Shown here piece by piece: positions 1 to 7,390 of a stretch of DNA of 10,773 nucleotides. The stretch is from CAJQQK01 sp049116495. Lineage in GTDB: Bacteria > Pseudomonadota > Alphaproteobacteria > Rhizobiales > Hyphomicrobiaceae. Numbering within the stretch: the first letter of the stretch is position 1; each line of letters begins with the position of its first letter. A model generated the notes under the pieces. That model saw only the letters and a list, made by a program, of their open reading frames with translations. It made no database searches and was not told the origin of the DNA. Made by a program: the position numbers and the translations under genes. The DNA lies in contig JAGDYV010000040.1 of NCBI GenBank assembly GCA_049116495.1, forward strand, positions 1-10,773. The letters are read 5' to 3'.

Positions 1-216
1 GAGCATGTCTTCTTCCATGTCGCTTGGCTTACCGGTCTTTTCAGACCAGGCAGCATCAACATAGACGTGACAGGTTGCACAAGCACAAGCTCCGCCACAT
101 TCGGCTTCAATACCTGGAACCATATTGGTTTTCGCCGCTTCCATCACAGTAACGCCGGCCGCAGCCTCGACAGTATTTTCCGTGCCATCGGGTTGTTTGA
201 ACGTAACTTTAGCCAT
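1..216 (-). CDS. [2Fe-2S] ferredoxin, adrenodoxin/putidaredoxin type (3' end outside window)
   Basis: Only the first 72 residues lie in the window; the frame is open to the left edge. The protein begins MAKVTFKQPDGTENTVEAAA, the usual beta-grasp start of plant/vertebrate-type ferredoxins. It carries the cluster motif ECGGACACATCHVYVD, with cluster ligands C40, C46 and C49 in C-x5-C-x2-C spacing and an extra Cys at 44. The fourth ligand, normally near residue 85, is beyond the window. CHVYVD is typical of the adrenodoxin/putidaredoxin/FdxB branch. Members pass single electrons in the cytoplasm to P450s or Rieske-type oxygenases, or serve Fe-S cluster and haem A assembly; the partner cannot be told here. 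The ATG at 216 was chosen because it gives the canonical N-terminus; the ribosome site is weak. The gene lies on the same strand as the Hpt gene, 242 bases downstream of it, so it probably has its own promoter. Confidence 0.9.
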   Translation of the reverse strand, partial: MAKVTFKQPDGTENTVEAAAGVTVMEAAKTNMVPGIEAECGGACACATCHVYVDAAWSEKTGKPSDMEEDML

Positions 217-372
217 GCGCTGTGCCGATCTAGTTCCATGTTTCAAGCAGATATTTACGTCGGAAAGAGCAAAACCACATCTCCATACAGCCAAATCGAC
301 CGTGATTGCGTGCTCAGCCCAACCGTAAGCGGTCCAGTGATACCAGCTAAGTTTCTGATTACAAGTACCGAA

Positions 373-391
373 CTATTCTGTCGCAGAACAG
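373..391. promoter_or_regulatory. Dyad-symmetric site upstream of the ferredoxin gene
   Basis: The sequence shows CTATTCTG-TCG-CAGAACAG, two 8-base half-sites matching at 7 of 8 positions around a 3-base centre, about 155 bases upstream of the ferredoxin start. The 242-base gap (217-458) between the Hpt and ferredoxin genes otherwise shows no gene. The symmetry and size suit a dimeric transcription factor, but the site matches no consensus I can name. It does not have the GTTC-N7-GTTC spacing of alphaproteobacterial LexA boxes. A second inverted pair (410-416 with 444-450, GCGGTTC/GAACCGC, 27-base loop) lies just after the Hpt stop codon. It could shape the 3' end of that mRNA, but no U-run follows it. 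Confidence 0.25.
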
Positions 392-458
392 CAGAGACGG
401 CTTCCACAAGCGGTTCACGCAAGCACCGGGCCCAAAGATTTACGAACCGCAGAAAATT

Positions 459-785
459 CTACTCTGGCGCAACAATTTGCAAGCGTACTTCCGCAACTGC
501 CGCTTCGATATCATCGACAAGCGCATCCCAGCGCTCAGTCTGACACGAGCGTCTCTCGGCTCGCTGTGCGGCGTCCGCCAGTTTCCAGGCACCGACGGCG
601 CGTGCCGAACCTTTGATGGTATGCGCAGCCCTCAGCCAGCTCTCAGAGTCGTCACTGTTGCGCAGCATGGCTAGGGTCTCGGGGACTTGTCCAATGAACA
701 GGCCGAGCACTTCCTGCTCCAGCGCGGCATCACCGAGCGTGTACCGGGCAAGGTGATCGCGATCAAGAATTTCCGTGCTTTCCAT
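459..785 (-). CDS. Single-domain histidine phosphotransfer (Hpt) protein
   Basis: This 108-residue cytoplasmic protein consists of one Hpt four-helix-bundle domain. The phospho-acceptor motif HTIKGSARAVG begins at H55 and keeps the family pattern H-x2-K-G-x5-G (K58, G59, G65). The helix before it (residues 20-40, ALEQEVLGLFIGQVPETLAM) matches the usual Hpt pattern 'L..ELL..F....P..L..L'. Such proteins carry phosphate between a hybrid kinase receiver and a response-regulator receiver. No kinase or regulator is encoded next to it, so the partners are unknown. The ATG at 785 gives a normal-length domain; there is no strong Shine-Dalgarno sequence. It is transcribed divergently from the growth-pole-ring-like gene, with 333 bases between the two starts, so the two may share regulation (inference). 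The Hpt assignment is secure from the motif; the pathway is not. Confidence 0.85.
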   Translation of the reverse strand: MESTEILDRDHLARYTLGDAALEQEVLGLFIGQVPETLAMLRNSDDSESWLRAAHTIKGSARAVGAWKLADAAQRAERRSCQTERWDALVDDIEAAVAEVRLQIVAPE

Positions 786-1118
786 TGCAGTGAAGCTTTC
801 GACAGGACCATTGCTCCGTTGAATGATAAGTGCTGATCTTCAAAATCTGCCTAACGGCGATGTTTTAATTTGTAGGAATTCAGCAAGGATTTGATAAGAG
901 TTCTCCACAATCCGAATACGAGCGATCCATGTTTCGCCGCAAAACCGCTCTATGCCGGAAAAGTGTGGTGATATATGACAGATCTGGACGAACGAACGAT
1001 GATTGGTGTCGTTGGGTGATATCCTGACGTTGCGGCGAACGCCGCCGATATCTTAAGGTGTTTTCAGACGCAGCGTCGTCGGACATCGAATAGGGGGGCT
1101 CCTGGGGGGGCCGCACGA
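786..1118. promoter_or_regulatory. Divergent intergenic region between the Hpt and growth-pole-ring-like genes
   Basis: No credible gene was seen in these 333 bases. The Hpt-proximal part (about 830-930) is the AT-richest and is the likely promoter zone for both directions. I could not find a good -35/-10 pair: TTGATA at 891-896 has only a poor -10 partner at 17 bases. No TTAA-N7-TTAA CtrA site is present. The half nearer the plus-strand gene holds a hairpin (1018-1052, listed separately) and two guanine runs, six at 1093-1098 and seven at 1104-1110. The second ends 8 bases before the ATG and sits where a Shine-Dalgarno sequence is expected. Confidence 0.5.
1018..1052 (+). other. Hairpin in the probable 5' leader of the growth-pole-ring-like gene
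   Basis: GATATC at 1018-1023 pairs with GATATC at 1047-1052. Inside this, GCGGC (1032-1036) pairs with GCCGC (1041-1045) around the loop GAAC, leaving 8 unpaired bases on the left and one on the right. It lies 66 bases before the start codon, with no U-run after it. It may be an mRNA leader structure or a protein-binding palindrome; the role is unknown. Confidence 0.35.
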
Positions 1119-4100
1119 ATGGACAAGAGCGAGAAAGGCCCGCCGGCTGAAAAGGAGGCGCACGCCACCTCAAAACCGGTGCGTGCCAAACCGAGGCGGA
1201 AAAGTGCCGGCACGGCGCGCGAACGCGCGACTGCGGACACCAAGACAACCGACACCAAGACGACCAACAGCAAGGCGTCCAGGAACAAGTCGGCCAGTAG
1301 AAAGTCTCCGCCGCGTCTGAGCGACCTGCCGCCACTCGAATTGCCGGATGAGCTCAACACCTCCCGGAAAGCGTCCACAAAGAAACCAGAAGATGCTGCT
1401 CAGGAACTGAAAGGTCCGCCGCCTATTCCAGGAAAAAGTGCCACGACCGAGAGCACGCCGCCCCGTCTGCCGCCGACCACTCCTGTTGACAGCAAGCCAC
1501 CGAAATTTTCAACGTCGTCAACGCCAGTTGTGGCGTCGGACGAGCCGTCTCCAGCCGATAAAACGCAGTCCGCAGACGCCGTTGATGAGAAGCCCGCGCC
1601 GCTCAGCGCCAGCAAACCACCGCCACGGCCACAAACAAATAGCATCAAACGGCCGAAACCCCCATCAACGAAGCCGCGTGCACCCAAGCAAGCGTCGGTT
1701 TCATCGCCGCCTGCGAGTGGTCCGGATCGGCAGAGCGCGTCGGCGACGTTGCCGCCGCCAGCGGCCTCACCCACACAATCTCTGAACCCGTCGCAGCCTC
1801 AGAACCCAGCCATGAAACCGCCGCTACCGATGCGCGGCAACGCGGCAATCGCGGCTAAGCCGGTTTTCGAGGAACCGGAGGTGGAACCCGTCGCGCCGGT
1901 ACAGCCCGCCGCGCCGCCGGTCGATGCCACGGCCCGGCCGCCTGCCGAACCGAGACGCGCTGCGCGTCGGCGCCCCGCGGGACCGCCCCGCGACCGTATT
2001 GCGGCCAATGACGATGCCCCATCAATCGGCGGCCTGATCTACGCCCTCAACCAACGCCCCTCCAAGACACCGTTCGTCTATGCGGCCGCCGGTAGCGGGT
2101 TTTGGTTCGTACTGGCACTCGCCTTCGCCTTCGCCTTTATGCCGGCCGGCCCCGGCGGCGGCATCACTGGCGTCATCGCCAATCCATGGTTCCCAACGCT
2201 GATCGCAACCGTCCTCGGGCCGATGGCCCTGTTCGGCTTCCTAGCCTTGCTCGCCTGGCGCGCCGAAGAGTTGCACATGCGCTCAACGGCCATGACTGAG
2301 GTTGCCGTGCGTCTCGCCGAACCAGACCGTATGGCCGAGCAGTCGATTGCATCACTTGGCCAGGCGGTCCGTCGCCAGGTCTCGTTCATGAATGACGCCG
2401 TCTCGCGCGCGCTTGGTCGTGCCGGCGAATTGGAGGCCCTCGTTCATAATGAAGTCAGTGCCCTGGAGCATTCCTACGAGGAAAACGAGCGCAAGATCAG
2501 AGGCCTGATCCACGAGCTGTCGAATGAACGCCATTCACTCGTCAATACCGGCGGACAGTTCGAGCATTCACTTCAGCGCATGAGTGTCGAAATCCCGACC
2601 CTCATGGCACAACTCAGCGAGCAACAGCTGAAGTTGACAACCATTATCGACGGCGCCGGGCAAAATCTATCGCAGCTTGAGAACGCTTTGGCCACTCAGA
2701 CGGGCCGCTTCGAAACTTCGTTCGGCGAAAACACAAACCGCCTCGAGACGGTGCTCACCGACTATACCGAGGTCCTTGGGACCACGCTGGGTTCGCGCAC
2801 CGACAACATGCAGCAGATGCTCAGTGGCTACACGGAGGCTTTAGGCACGGCACTCGACTCGCGCGCCGATGGCATCCAGCAGGTTCTTGGCGGCTATACC
2901 GAAGCCCTGGGTAACGCCCTTGAATCACGTTCAAGTCAGTTGCAGACAATGCTTGAAGACAAGCGCGATGCGATCGAAACAAACGTCAACGCACTGCGCA
3001 CGACAGTTGAAACCAACGTCGATCAACTGCAAGGTTCCGTCGAAAAATACGTCGGCAATCTGCAGCAGTCCGTCGACGAAAAAGCCGAGGCGCTGCAACA
3101 GTCCGTTGAAAAGAGTACCGGCCGCATCAGCGAGTCCCTGACGGATAGCACCCAGACATTGCAAACCGTCTTCGAGGAATACGCCCTCGCTTTGGACACC
3201 ACGCTTGCCAATCGTGCCGAAGCCCTTGATTCACAGCTTGTCGAGCGCACCAAAGCGCTTGACGACGCGTTCAGTGAACGCCTGCGCCTGTTCGACGAAT
3301 CCGTTCTCAGATCAACGATGGCAATCGACAGCGCCGTTGGCGAGAACACCAAGTCGCTCACCAATGCGATGGAAGTGCATGCACGGGAACTGAGTGAATC
3401 GATTGCCAATCAGGCCGCGGAACTCGACGACACACTGATGACCGGAATTAACTCCGTGCGTTCGACGAGCGAGAACATTTCGCGCCAATCGATTAAAGCG
3501 ATCGAAGGCCTCGCCAGTCAGTCGGATCTGCTCCGCAATGTCTCGGAGAACCTTCTCACCCAGATCAACTCGGTTACCAACCGCTTTGAAAACCAGGGCC
3601 AGGCCATTATGCGCTCGGCCAATGCCCTTGAGACGACCAACAGCAAGATCGAACGCTCGCTGGCCGGCCGCACCGAAGACCTCAACAATACCCTGGAGCG
3701 AATGTCCGGCAAGGCGGCCGAGCTCTCCGAGGTCGTTGAAGGCTACTCCAGTTCGCTTGAAGGCTCACTGTCCGGCGCACAGCAGCGCGCACGCATGATC
3801 GCCGATGAAATCTCGAAGGAAACCGAAGCCCGCTCACGCAGCGCGCTGGATGACCTGCAGCGAGTCAAACTCGAAGCCTCACGTGAGACGGACCGCGCAC
3901 TGGACGAATTGCGATTGGAGTTCACCAACGTTTCTCAGGAAGTCACCCATCGCCTTGGTGCGCTCACCAACCAGTTCTCAACGGCAACCGGTGCGGTACG
4001 TGAACAAGCCGCCGCTGCGGCACGCGATCTGGAGCAGGAACAGGCACGCCTCAAGCAGCAGCTGGACCGCCTGCCAAGCGCGACAGAGGAAACGGCCAGG

Positions 4101-4982
4101 CAGATGCGCCATGCGTTGAACGATCAACTGCGCGCACTCGATCAACTGTCAACGATGGCCCAACGCGGCGGCATGCCGGACGTTTCGCAACCAGCGCCAC
4201 CCCGAATGCGACTTCCGGCGCCGGAAGCACAATCCAAAACCTCACCGTCGACAAGCTCAAACGGTTTGAGCAGTCTGACATCATCGCTGCAACGCGAGAT
4301 GTCGCATCGCAACGCGCCTCCAACAAACCGGCCTGGACCGTTCAAGGAACCCGGCCAGGCAACCGCTCATTTAGCGCCGAACAAAAACATACAATCCGAG
4401 CAGCCGCTGCAGGGCGCACCGCAACTGCGCCAGCCACGATCCGCTCCATCGCCCAAACAGGCGCAACCCGATAACTGGTCTCTTGGCGATTTGTTGGCGC
4501 GAGCTTCCGTCACGGGTGAAGACGACGGCGGCCCCGGGCCCAGCCGAGCTCCATCATCACGGGCGGCACTGCAACCACCCGACAATGCGATTGCCGCACC
4601 AGAACCATCACCACCCCGGCCAAATGTTCAGCCGGAGCAGGCAGCGGCAGCACCAGGCCTTGATGTCGGTGCATTGTCCCGGGCTCTTGATCCGGCAACA
4701 GCGTCAACCATTTGGTCAAGGTTTCAGGCCGGCCAGCGCGGCTTCATGGTGCGCAGCATCTATGCACCGGAAAGCCGCAATTTGTTCGACGGCATCGCCC
4801 GGCGCTATCGTTCCGATGAAAACTTCAAGGCGTTGGTCGATCGCTTCCTCACGGAATATGAAAACGAATTGGCCGAGGCTGATCAACGCGACAGTTCCGG
4901 CAACGTCAGCCAGCAATTGGTCCAGAGCGAAACCGGCCGCGTCTATCTCGTCCTGGCCCATGCCAGCGGTCGCTTGGCTTAG
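1119..4982 (+). CDS. Growth-pole-ring-like (GPR/RgsE-type) membrane coiled-coil protein
   Basis: This 1287-residue protein has five regions. Residues 1-315 are a disordered, Pro/Lys/Arg/Thr-rich tail. Two hydrophobic segments follow (about 321-341, FWFVLALAFAFAF, and 360-380), joined by a short Gly/Pro loop. Residues about 385-1013 form a long coiled coil, with 24 uninterrupted 11-residue repeats at 514-777. Residues 1014-1180 are a Pro/Gln/Ala-rich linker, and 1181-1287 a conserved-looking globular end containing RNLFDGIARRYRSDENFKAL and ending YLVLAHASGRLA. This order resembles Agrobacterium GPR and Sinorhizobium RgsE, which are over 2000 residues long, carry apolipoprotein-like repeats, and build a ring at the growing pole needed for polar peptidoglycan insertion. 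This one is much shorter. Both hydrophobic segments suggest inner-membrane anchoring with the coiled coil in one compartment. No in-frame ATG precedes the chosen start within the leader. An automatic annotation might say 'hypothetical' or 'kinesin-like'; I rest on architecture and remembered family features. Confidence 0.7.
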   Translation: MDKSEKGPPAEKEAHATSKPVRAKPRRKSAGTARERATADTKTTDTKTTNSKASRNKSASRKSPPRLSDLPPLELPDELNTSRKASTKKPEDAAQELKGPPPIPGKSATTESTPPRLPPTTPVDSKPPKFSTSSTPVVASDEPSPADKTQSADAVDEKPAPLSASKPPPRPQTNSIKRPKPPSTKPRAPKQASVSSPPASGPDRQSASATLPPPAASPTQSLNPSQPQNPAMKPPLPMRGNAAIAAKPVFEEPEVEPVAPVQPAAPPVDATARPPAEPRRAARRRPAGPPRDRIAANDDAPSIGGLIYALNQRPSKTPFVYAAAGSGFWFVLALAFAFAFMPAGPGGGITGVIANPWFPTLIATVLGPMALFGFLALLAWRAEELHMRSTAMTEVAVRLAEPDRMAEQSIASLGQAVRRQVSFMNDAVSRALGRAGELEALVHNEVSALEHSYEENERKIRGLIHELSNERHSLVNTGGQFEHSLQRMSVEIPTLMAQLSEQQLKLTTIIDGAGQNLSQLENALATQTGRFETSFGENTNRLETVLTDYTEVLGTTLGSRTDNMQQMLSGYTEALGTALDSRADGIQQVLGGYTEALGNALESRSSQLQTMLEDKRDAIETNVNALRTTVETNVDQLQGSVEKYVGNLQQSVDEKAEALQQSVEKSTGRISESLTDSTQTLQTVFEEYALALDTTLANRAEALDSQLVERTKALDDAFSERLRLFDESVLRSTMAIDSAVGENTKSLTNAMEVHARELSESIANQAAELDDTLMTGINSVRSTSENISRQSIKAIEGLASQSDLLRNVSENLLTQINSVTNRFENQGQAIMRSANALETTNSKIERSLAGRTEDLNNTLERMSGKAAELSEVVEGYSSSLEGSLSGAQQRARMIADEISKETEARSRSALDDLQRVKLEASRETDRALDELRLEFTNVSQEVTHRLGALTNQFSTATGAVREQAAAAARDLEQEQARLKQQLDRLPSATEETARQMRHALNDQLRALDQLSTMAQRGGMPDVSQPAPPRMRLPAPEAQSKTSPSTSSNGLSSLTSSLQREMSHRNAPPTNRPGPFKEPGQATAHLAPNKNIQSEQPLQGAPQLRQPRSAPSPKQAQPDNWSLGDLLARASVTGEDDGGPGPSRAPSSRAALQPPDNAIAAPEPSPPRPNVQPEQAAAAPGLDVGALSRALDPATASTIWSRFQAGQRGFMVRSIYAPESRNLFDGIARRYRSDENFKALVDRFLTEYENELAEADQRDSSGNVSQQLVQSETGRVYLVLAHASGRLA
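2658..3449 (+). repeat. Array of 24 in-phase hendecad (11-residue) repeats within the growth-pole-ring-like gene
   Basis: Residues 514-777 divide into 24 consecutive 11-residue units with no insertion or deletion, for example ATQTGRFETSF, SGYTEALGTAL, DQLQGSVEKYV, EALQQSVEKST, KALDDAFSERL and AELDDTLMTGI. Position 7 is hydrophobic in every unit (L, I, V, F or M). Position 3 is mostly L, I, V, F or Y, and position 11 is L, V, A, T, F or I. Other positions are polar with many D, E, Q, S and T. Eleven residues make three helical turns, so the hydrophobic stripe runs straight. This is the geometry of apolipoprotein-type helices and of hendecad coiled coils. At DNA level the units are diverged, so they are visible mainly in translation. 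Confidence 0.85.
2763..2960 (+). repeat. Three tandem 66-base (22-residue) repeats
   Basis: Units start at 2763, 2829 and 2895. Translated, each begins YTE(V/A)LG and continues with a variable half (residues 549-570, 571-592 and 593-614). The DNA copies differ at many silent third positions while the motif is kept. That points to an old duplication held by protein-level selection rather than recent expansion. They are the best conserved double units of the larger hendecad array. Confidence 0.8.
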
Positions 4983-5031
4983 AGTCGGTCTGACTAGGAA
5001 ACGGGCGAAAGGTGCGAGGCTCCAACCCGCC

Positions 5032-6036
5032 ATGCCTATCGTTGAAACGACCGATGTCCATGTCGAAGCGTGGCCCCTCAATTCACCTTTCCGGATCTCC
5101 CGCGGGGCCAAGTCGGAAGCCACTATCGTAACCGTATCGTTGTCGGCCGAAGGGTATTACGGGCACGGCGAATGCTGCCCATATGCGCGATACGGCGAAA
5201 GCGTTGCCGGAACCGCCGCCGCGCTCCGCGATTTCGATTGGCGGCCGTTCGCCAATTTGGGCCTAGCAGAACAGCGCCACGCGCTTCAGCAGCAGCTCCC
5301 TCCCGGCAGCGTTCGCAATGGGCTTGATTGTGCGCTTTGGGATCTCGCTGCCAAGATCAAGGGCCGGCCGGCCTGGCAGGACGCCGGGCTCGTCAAACCA
5401 GGGCCTCTGATGACCTGCTTTACCTTGAGCCTCGATACGCCCGAAGCGATGGCGGCGGAGGCAAAGCAGCGCACGGATTGCCCGCTGCTGAAGCTCAAAC
5501 TCGGAGATGGCTTGGTTGACGCCAGACGCATGCAAATGGTGCGTGACGCCCGACCAGATGCCCGCCTCGTCTGCGATGCCAACGAAGGTTGGTCCACCGA
5601 CGACCTCGCGCAGCTCATCGGCGTGGCAGCGCAGTGCCGCTTCGAACTGATCGAGCAACCGCTCGCCGAAAACAGCGACACGGCTCTCGAATTGCTAACA
5701 TCGGATATCCCGATATGCGCCGACGAAGCCGCCGCGCCGGGCATTGAGATCGCCAGTTTAGTGCTGCGCTATCAGGCCATCAATATTAAGCTCGACAAAG
5801 TCGGCGGCATCACAGCGGCGCTTGCCGCAATCGCGCAAGCCCGTCAACTCGGCCTCAAGATCATGATCGGCTCTATGGTTTCCACATCACTGTCCATGGC
5901 GCCCGCTGCGTTGCTCGGCAATCTCGCCGACTGGGTCGATCTTGATAGCCCGCTGCTGCTTTCCCGCGATCGGCCGCACGGCATGAAGATCACCGACGGC
6001 TTCCTTGCGCCGCCAACGCCGGAACTATGGGGCTGA
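5032..6036 (+). CDS. Enolase-superfamily dipeptide epimerase (L-Ala-D/L-Glu epimerase) or DgcA-type N-acetyl-D-glutamate racemase
   Basis: This is a complete 334-residue enolase-superfamily protein of the muconate-lactonizing subgroup, with a capping domain (about 1-110) and a TIM barrel. Catalytic features are all visible: K154-x-K156 (LKLKL), metal ligands D182 (CDANEGW), E208 (IEQPL) and D231 (ADEAA), and the opposite-face lysine K253 in NIKLDKVGG. The IMIGSMVST segment (277-285) is typical of dipeptide epimerases. These enzymes epimerise the alpha carbon of Glu in L-Ala-D-Glu from murein tripeptide. A close relative, DgcA, racemises N-acetyl-D-glutamate; no dgcN lies in this window, so the two cannot be separated here. 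The ATG at 5032 was chosen because homologues begin here; the frame is open much further upstream inside the preceding gene. GAGG lies 12 bases before it. It starts 49 bases after the growth-pole-ring-like gene, so co-transcription is likely. Confidence 0.85.
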   Translation: MPIVETTDVHVEAWPLNSPFRISRGAKSEATIVTVSLSAEGYYGHGECCPYARYGESVAGTAAALRDFDWRPFANLGLAEQRHALQQQLPPGSVRNGLDCALWDLAAKIKGRPAWQDAGLVKPGPLMTCFTLSLDTPEAMAAEAKQRTDCPLLKLKLGDGLVDARRMQMVRDARPDARLVCDANEGWSTDDLAQLIGVAAQCRFELIEQPLAENSDTALELLTSDIPICADEAAAPGIEIASLVLRYQAINIKLDKVGGITAALAAIAQARQLGLKIMIGSMVSTSLSMAPAALLGNLADWVDLDSPLLLSRDRPHGMKITDGFLAPPTPELWG

Positions 6037-7230
6037 ACCGCGACCAGGACGTCCCACCTTCGTCGACAAGGTATCTCGCGCCACCCAGACAGTAAGCGCC
6101 AGGCCGATCAACGACAGTCCCGCCATCGCGAGATAGCTCATGCCGGCGTAGTTGCCATAAAGTCGGCCCGCCAGCATCATGGTCAATCCCATCAGCACAC
6201 CGGAACTCAGCGCCGAATGCAGCGCTTGCGCGCTCGCCGCCCGGTCAGCGCCGACCCGCTCCTGAATCGCATGCACGGTACCAAGGTGCGTCGCACCGAA
6301 CGTCAGACCATGTAGCAACTGCAGAACAAAAAGAACGGCAAACGACGGGTCCACCGCCATCAAGGCCCAGCGGATGACCGCGCCGATCGCACCAATTGCG
6401 ATCATCGCAACCGCACCAATCCGCGCCAGCACCCAACCGGCATAGGCAAACAGAACCACTTCAGCGACCACGCCGACGCCCCAGAGAACACCGAACCAGC
6501 GCCCATCAATGCCCTGCGCCTGCCAATGAATCGCGCTGAAAGCATAGTAGACCGCATGCGAAGCCTGGATGACGCCCCCTGCCAACATAATCATCAGCAG
6601 TCCGCGATGTTTCAGCGCGTCCTGGACATCACGCCAGTTCATCTTCTCTCTCCGCTTCGACGCTACCTCGCGCCGATCAGGCAGATACCAACCAGCCGCC
6701 AACGACAACACGCTGCCAGCAATCAAGATCGGCAGAATGGTGGCATTGCCGTATGCCGCGATGATCCAGCCCCCGCCGATATTCGCGACGATAAACGCAA
6801 CCGACCCCCACAGCCGCATCCGGCCATAGTCCAGGCCTTTCTGGCGCACGCCCTGCATCGCGGCGACTTCCGCCAGTGGCATCAGCGCCAGGCTCGATAT
6901 TTGAAACAGCGTAAAGAAGACCAGGATCATCCAGACGCCGGCGGAAAACATCAGTATGCACGCCGAAAGCAATCCGAAGGCGGCTGCGATGACCACCACC
7001 CGGCGCACCGATTGAGCCCGGTCGGCGGCGAAGCCGATCATCGGTGTCGCCGCAATCCGCACGAACAACGGCACCGACGTGACCAGCCCGATTTCAACCG
7101 GGGTCAGCCCTTGCCACTGCAACCACAATGGGAAGTATGGCAGCGACACGCCGAGCACGACGAAGATTGCACTGTAGAAAAGCGCAATCCGCCAGGCAAA
7201 AGACGTCGGCGATAGGTCAAGGGTCAACAC
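6025..7230 (-). CDS. MFS transporter, 3-phenylpropionate permease (HcaT-like, PPP) family
   Basis: This 401-residue inner-membrane protein shows about 12 hydrophobic segments from residue 12 to 384. A cytoplasmic-loop break lies near 184-205 (PDRREVASKRREKMNW), dividing two six-helix halves. Motif A-like GFAADRAQSVRR lies at 66-77. YGRMRLWGSVAF (135-146) is a hallmark of the HcaT/phenylpropionate-nucleoside-sugar branch. An acidic residue (E257 in GVVAEVVLF) and HGLTFGATHLG (307-317) are also characteristic. The substrate is unknown; family members import aromatic acids, sugars or nucleosides by proton symport. The start codon is GTG at 7230, with AGGA 4 bases upstream (7235-7238). The gene converges on the epimerase gene with a 12-base overlap at the 3' ends and diverges from the alpha/beta hydrolase gene. 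Confidence 0.85.
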   Translation of the reverse strand: MLTLDLSPTSFAWRIALFYSAIFVVLGVSLPYFPLWLQWQGLTPVEIGLVTSVPLFVRIAATPMIGFAADRAQSVRRVVVIAAAFGLLSACILMFSAGVWMILVFFTLFQISSLALMPLAEVAAMQGVRQKGLDYGRMRLWGSVAFIVANIGGGWIIAAYGNATILPILIAGSVLSLAAGWYLPDRREVASKRREKMNWRDVQDALKHRGLLMIMLAGGVIQASHAVYYAFSAIHWQAQGIDGRWFGVLWGVGVVAEVVLFAYAGWVLARIGAVAMIAIGAIGAVIRWALMAVDPSFAVLFVLQLLHGLTFGATHLGTVHAIQERVGADRAASAQALHSALSSGVLMGLTMMLAGRLYGNYAGMSYLAMAGLSLIGLALTVWVARDTLSTKVGRPGRGSAP

Positions 7231-7234
7231 GCAT

Positions 7235-7238
7235 TCCT
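7235..7238 (-). promoter_or_regulatory. Ribosome binding site supporting the GTG start of the MFS gene
   Basis: Reading the minus strand, AGGA is followed by ATGC and then GTG at 7230. The ATG inside the spacer is in another frame and stops after five codons. GTG (spacing 4), or the adjacent TTG at 7227 (spacing 7), is therefore the likely start. Confidence 0.4.
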
Positions 7239-7390
7239 GATCGTCCGTTAAGAGCGCTATAAAAGAAGAGCCGACTTTTAGCCAATTCGCCGTCCATCCG
7301 CCACAATAGCGTTAGCCTTGCAATGGATTGCCGTTTGTCTCTTTCGCGAACGCCGAACCGCACGTAATGTCGCCTCCCAACCCGCACTGT

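Noticed and set aside
371..391. LexA (SOS) box
   Set aside because: The GAAC repeats are 12 bases apart, not the 7 of the alphaproteobacterial GTTC-N7-GTTC box.
891..919. Possible sigma-70 promoter (TTGATA with a 17-base spacer)
   Set aside because: The -10 hexamer GAATAC matches too few consensus positions to call.
880..1378. Minus-strand open frames across the start of the growth-pole-ring-like gene
   Set aside because: The translations are Cys/Arg/Ser-rich with no domain pattern. They overlap both the intergenic region and the clearly coding N-terminal region on the other strand.
4483..5031. Upstream in-frame extension of the epimerase gene, open for 549 bases before ATG 5032
   Set aside because: It lies wholly within the coding sequence of the growth-pole-ring-like gene in another frame. 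Its translation is Arg/His/Pro-rich shadow sequence, and enolase-family proteins begin at MPIVETTDVHVEAW.
6526..7215. Long plus-strand open frame (229 codons) opposite the MFS gene
   Set aside because: Its translation is His/Gln/Arg-rich, the typical antisense shadow of a hydrophobic membrane protein in GC-rich DNA.
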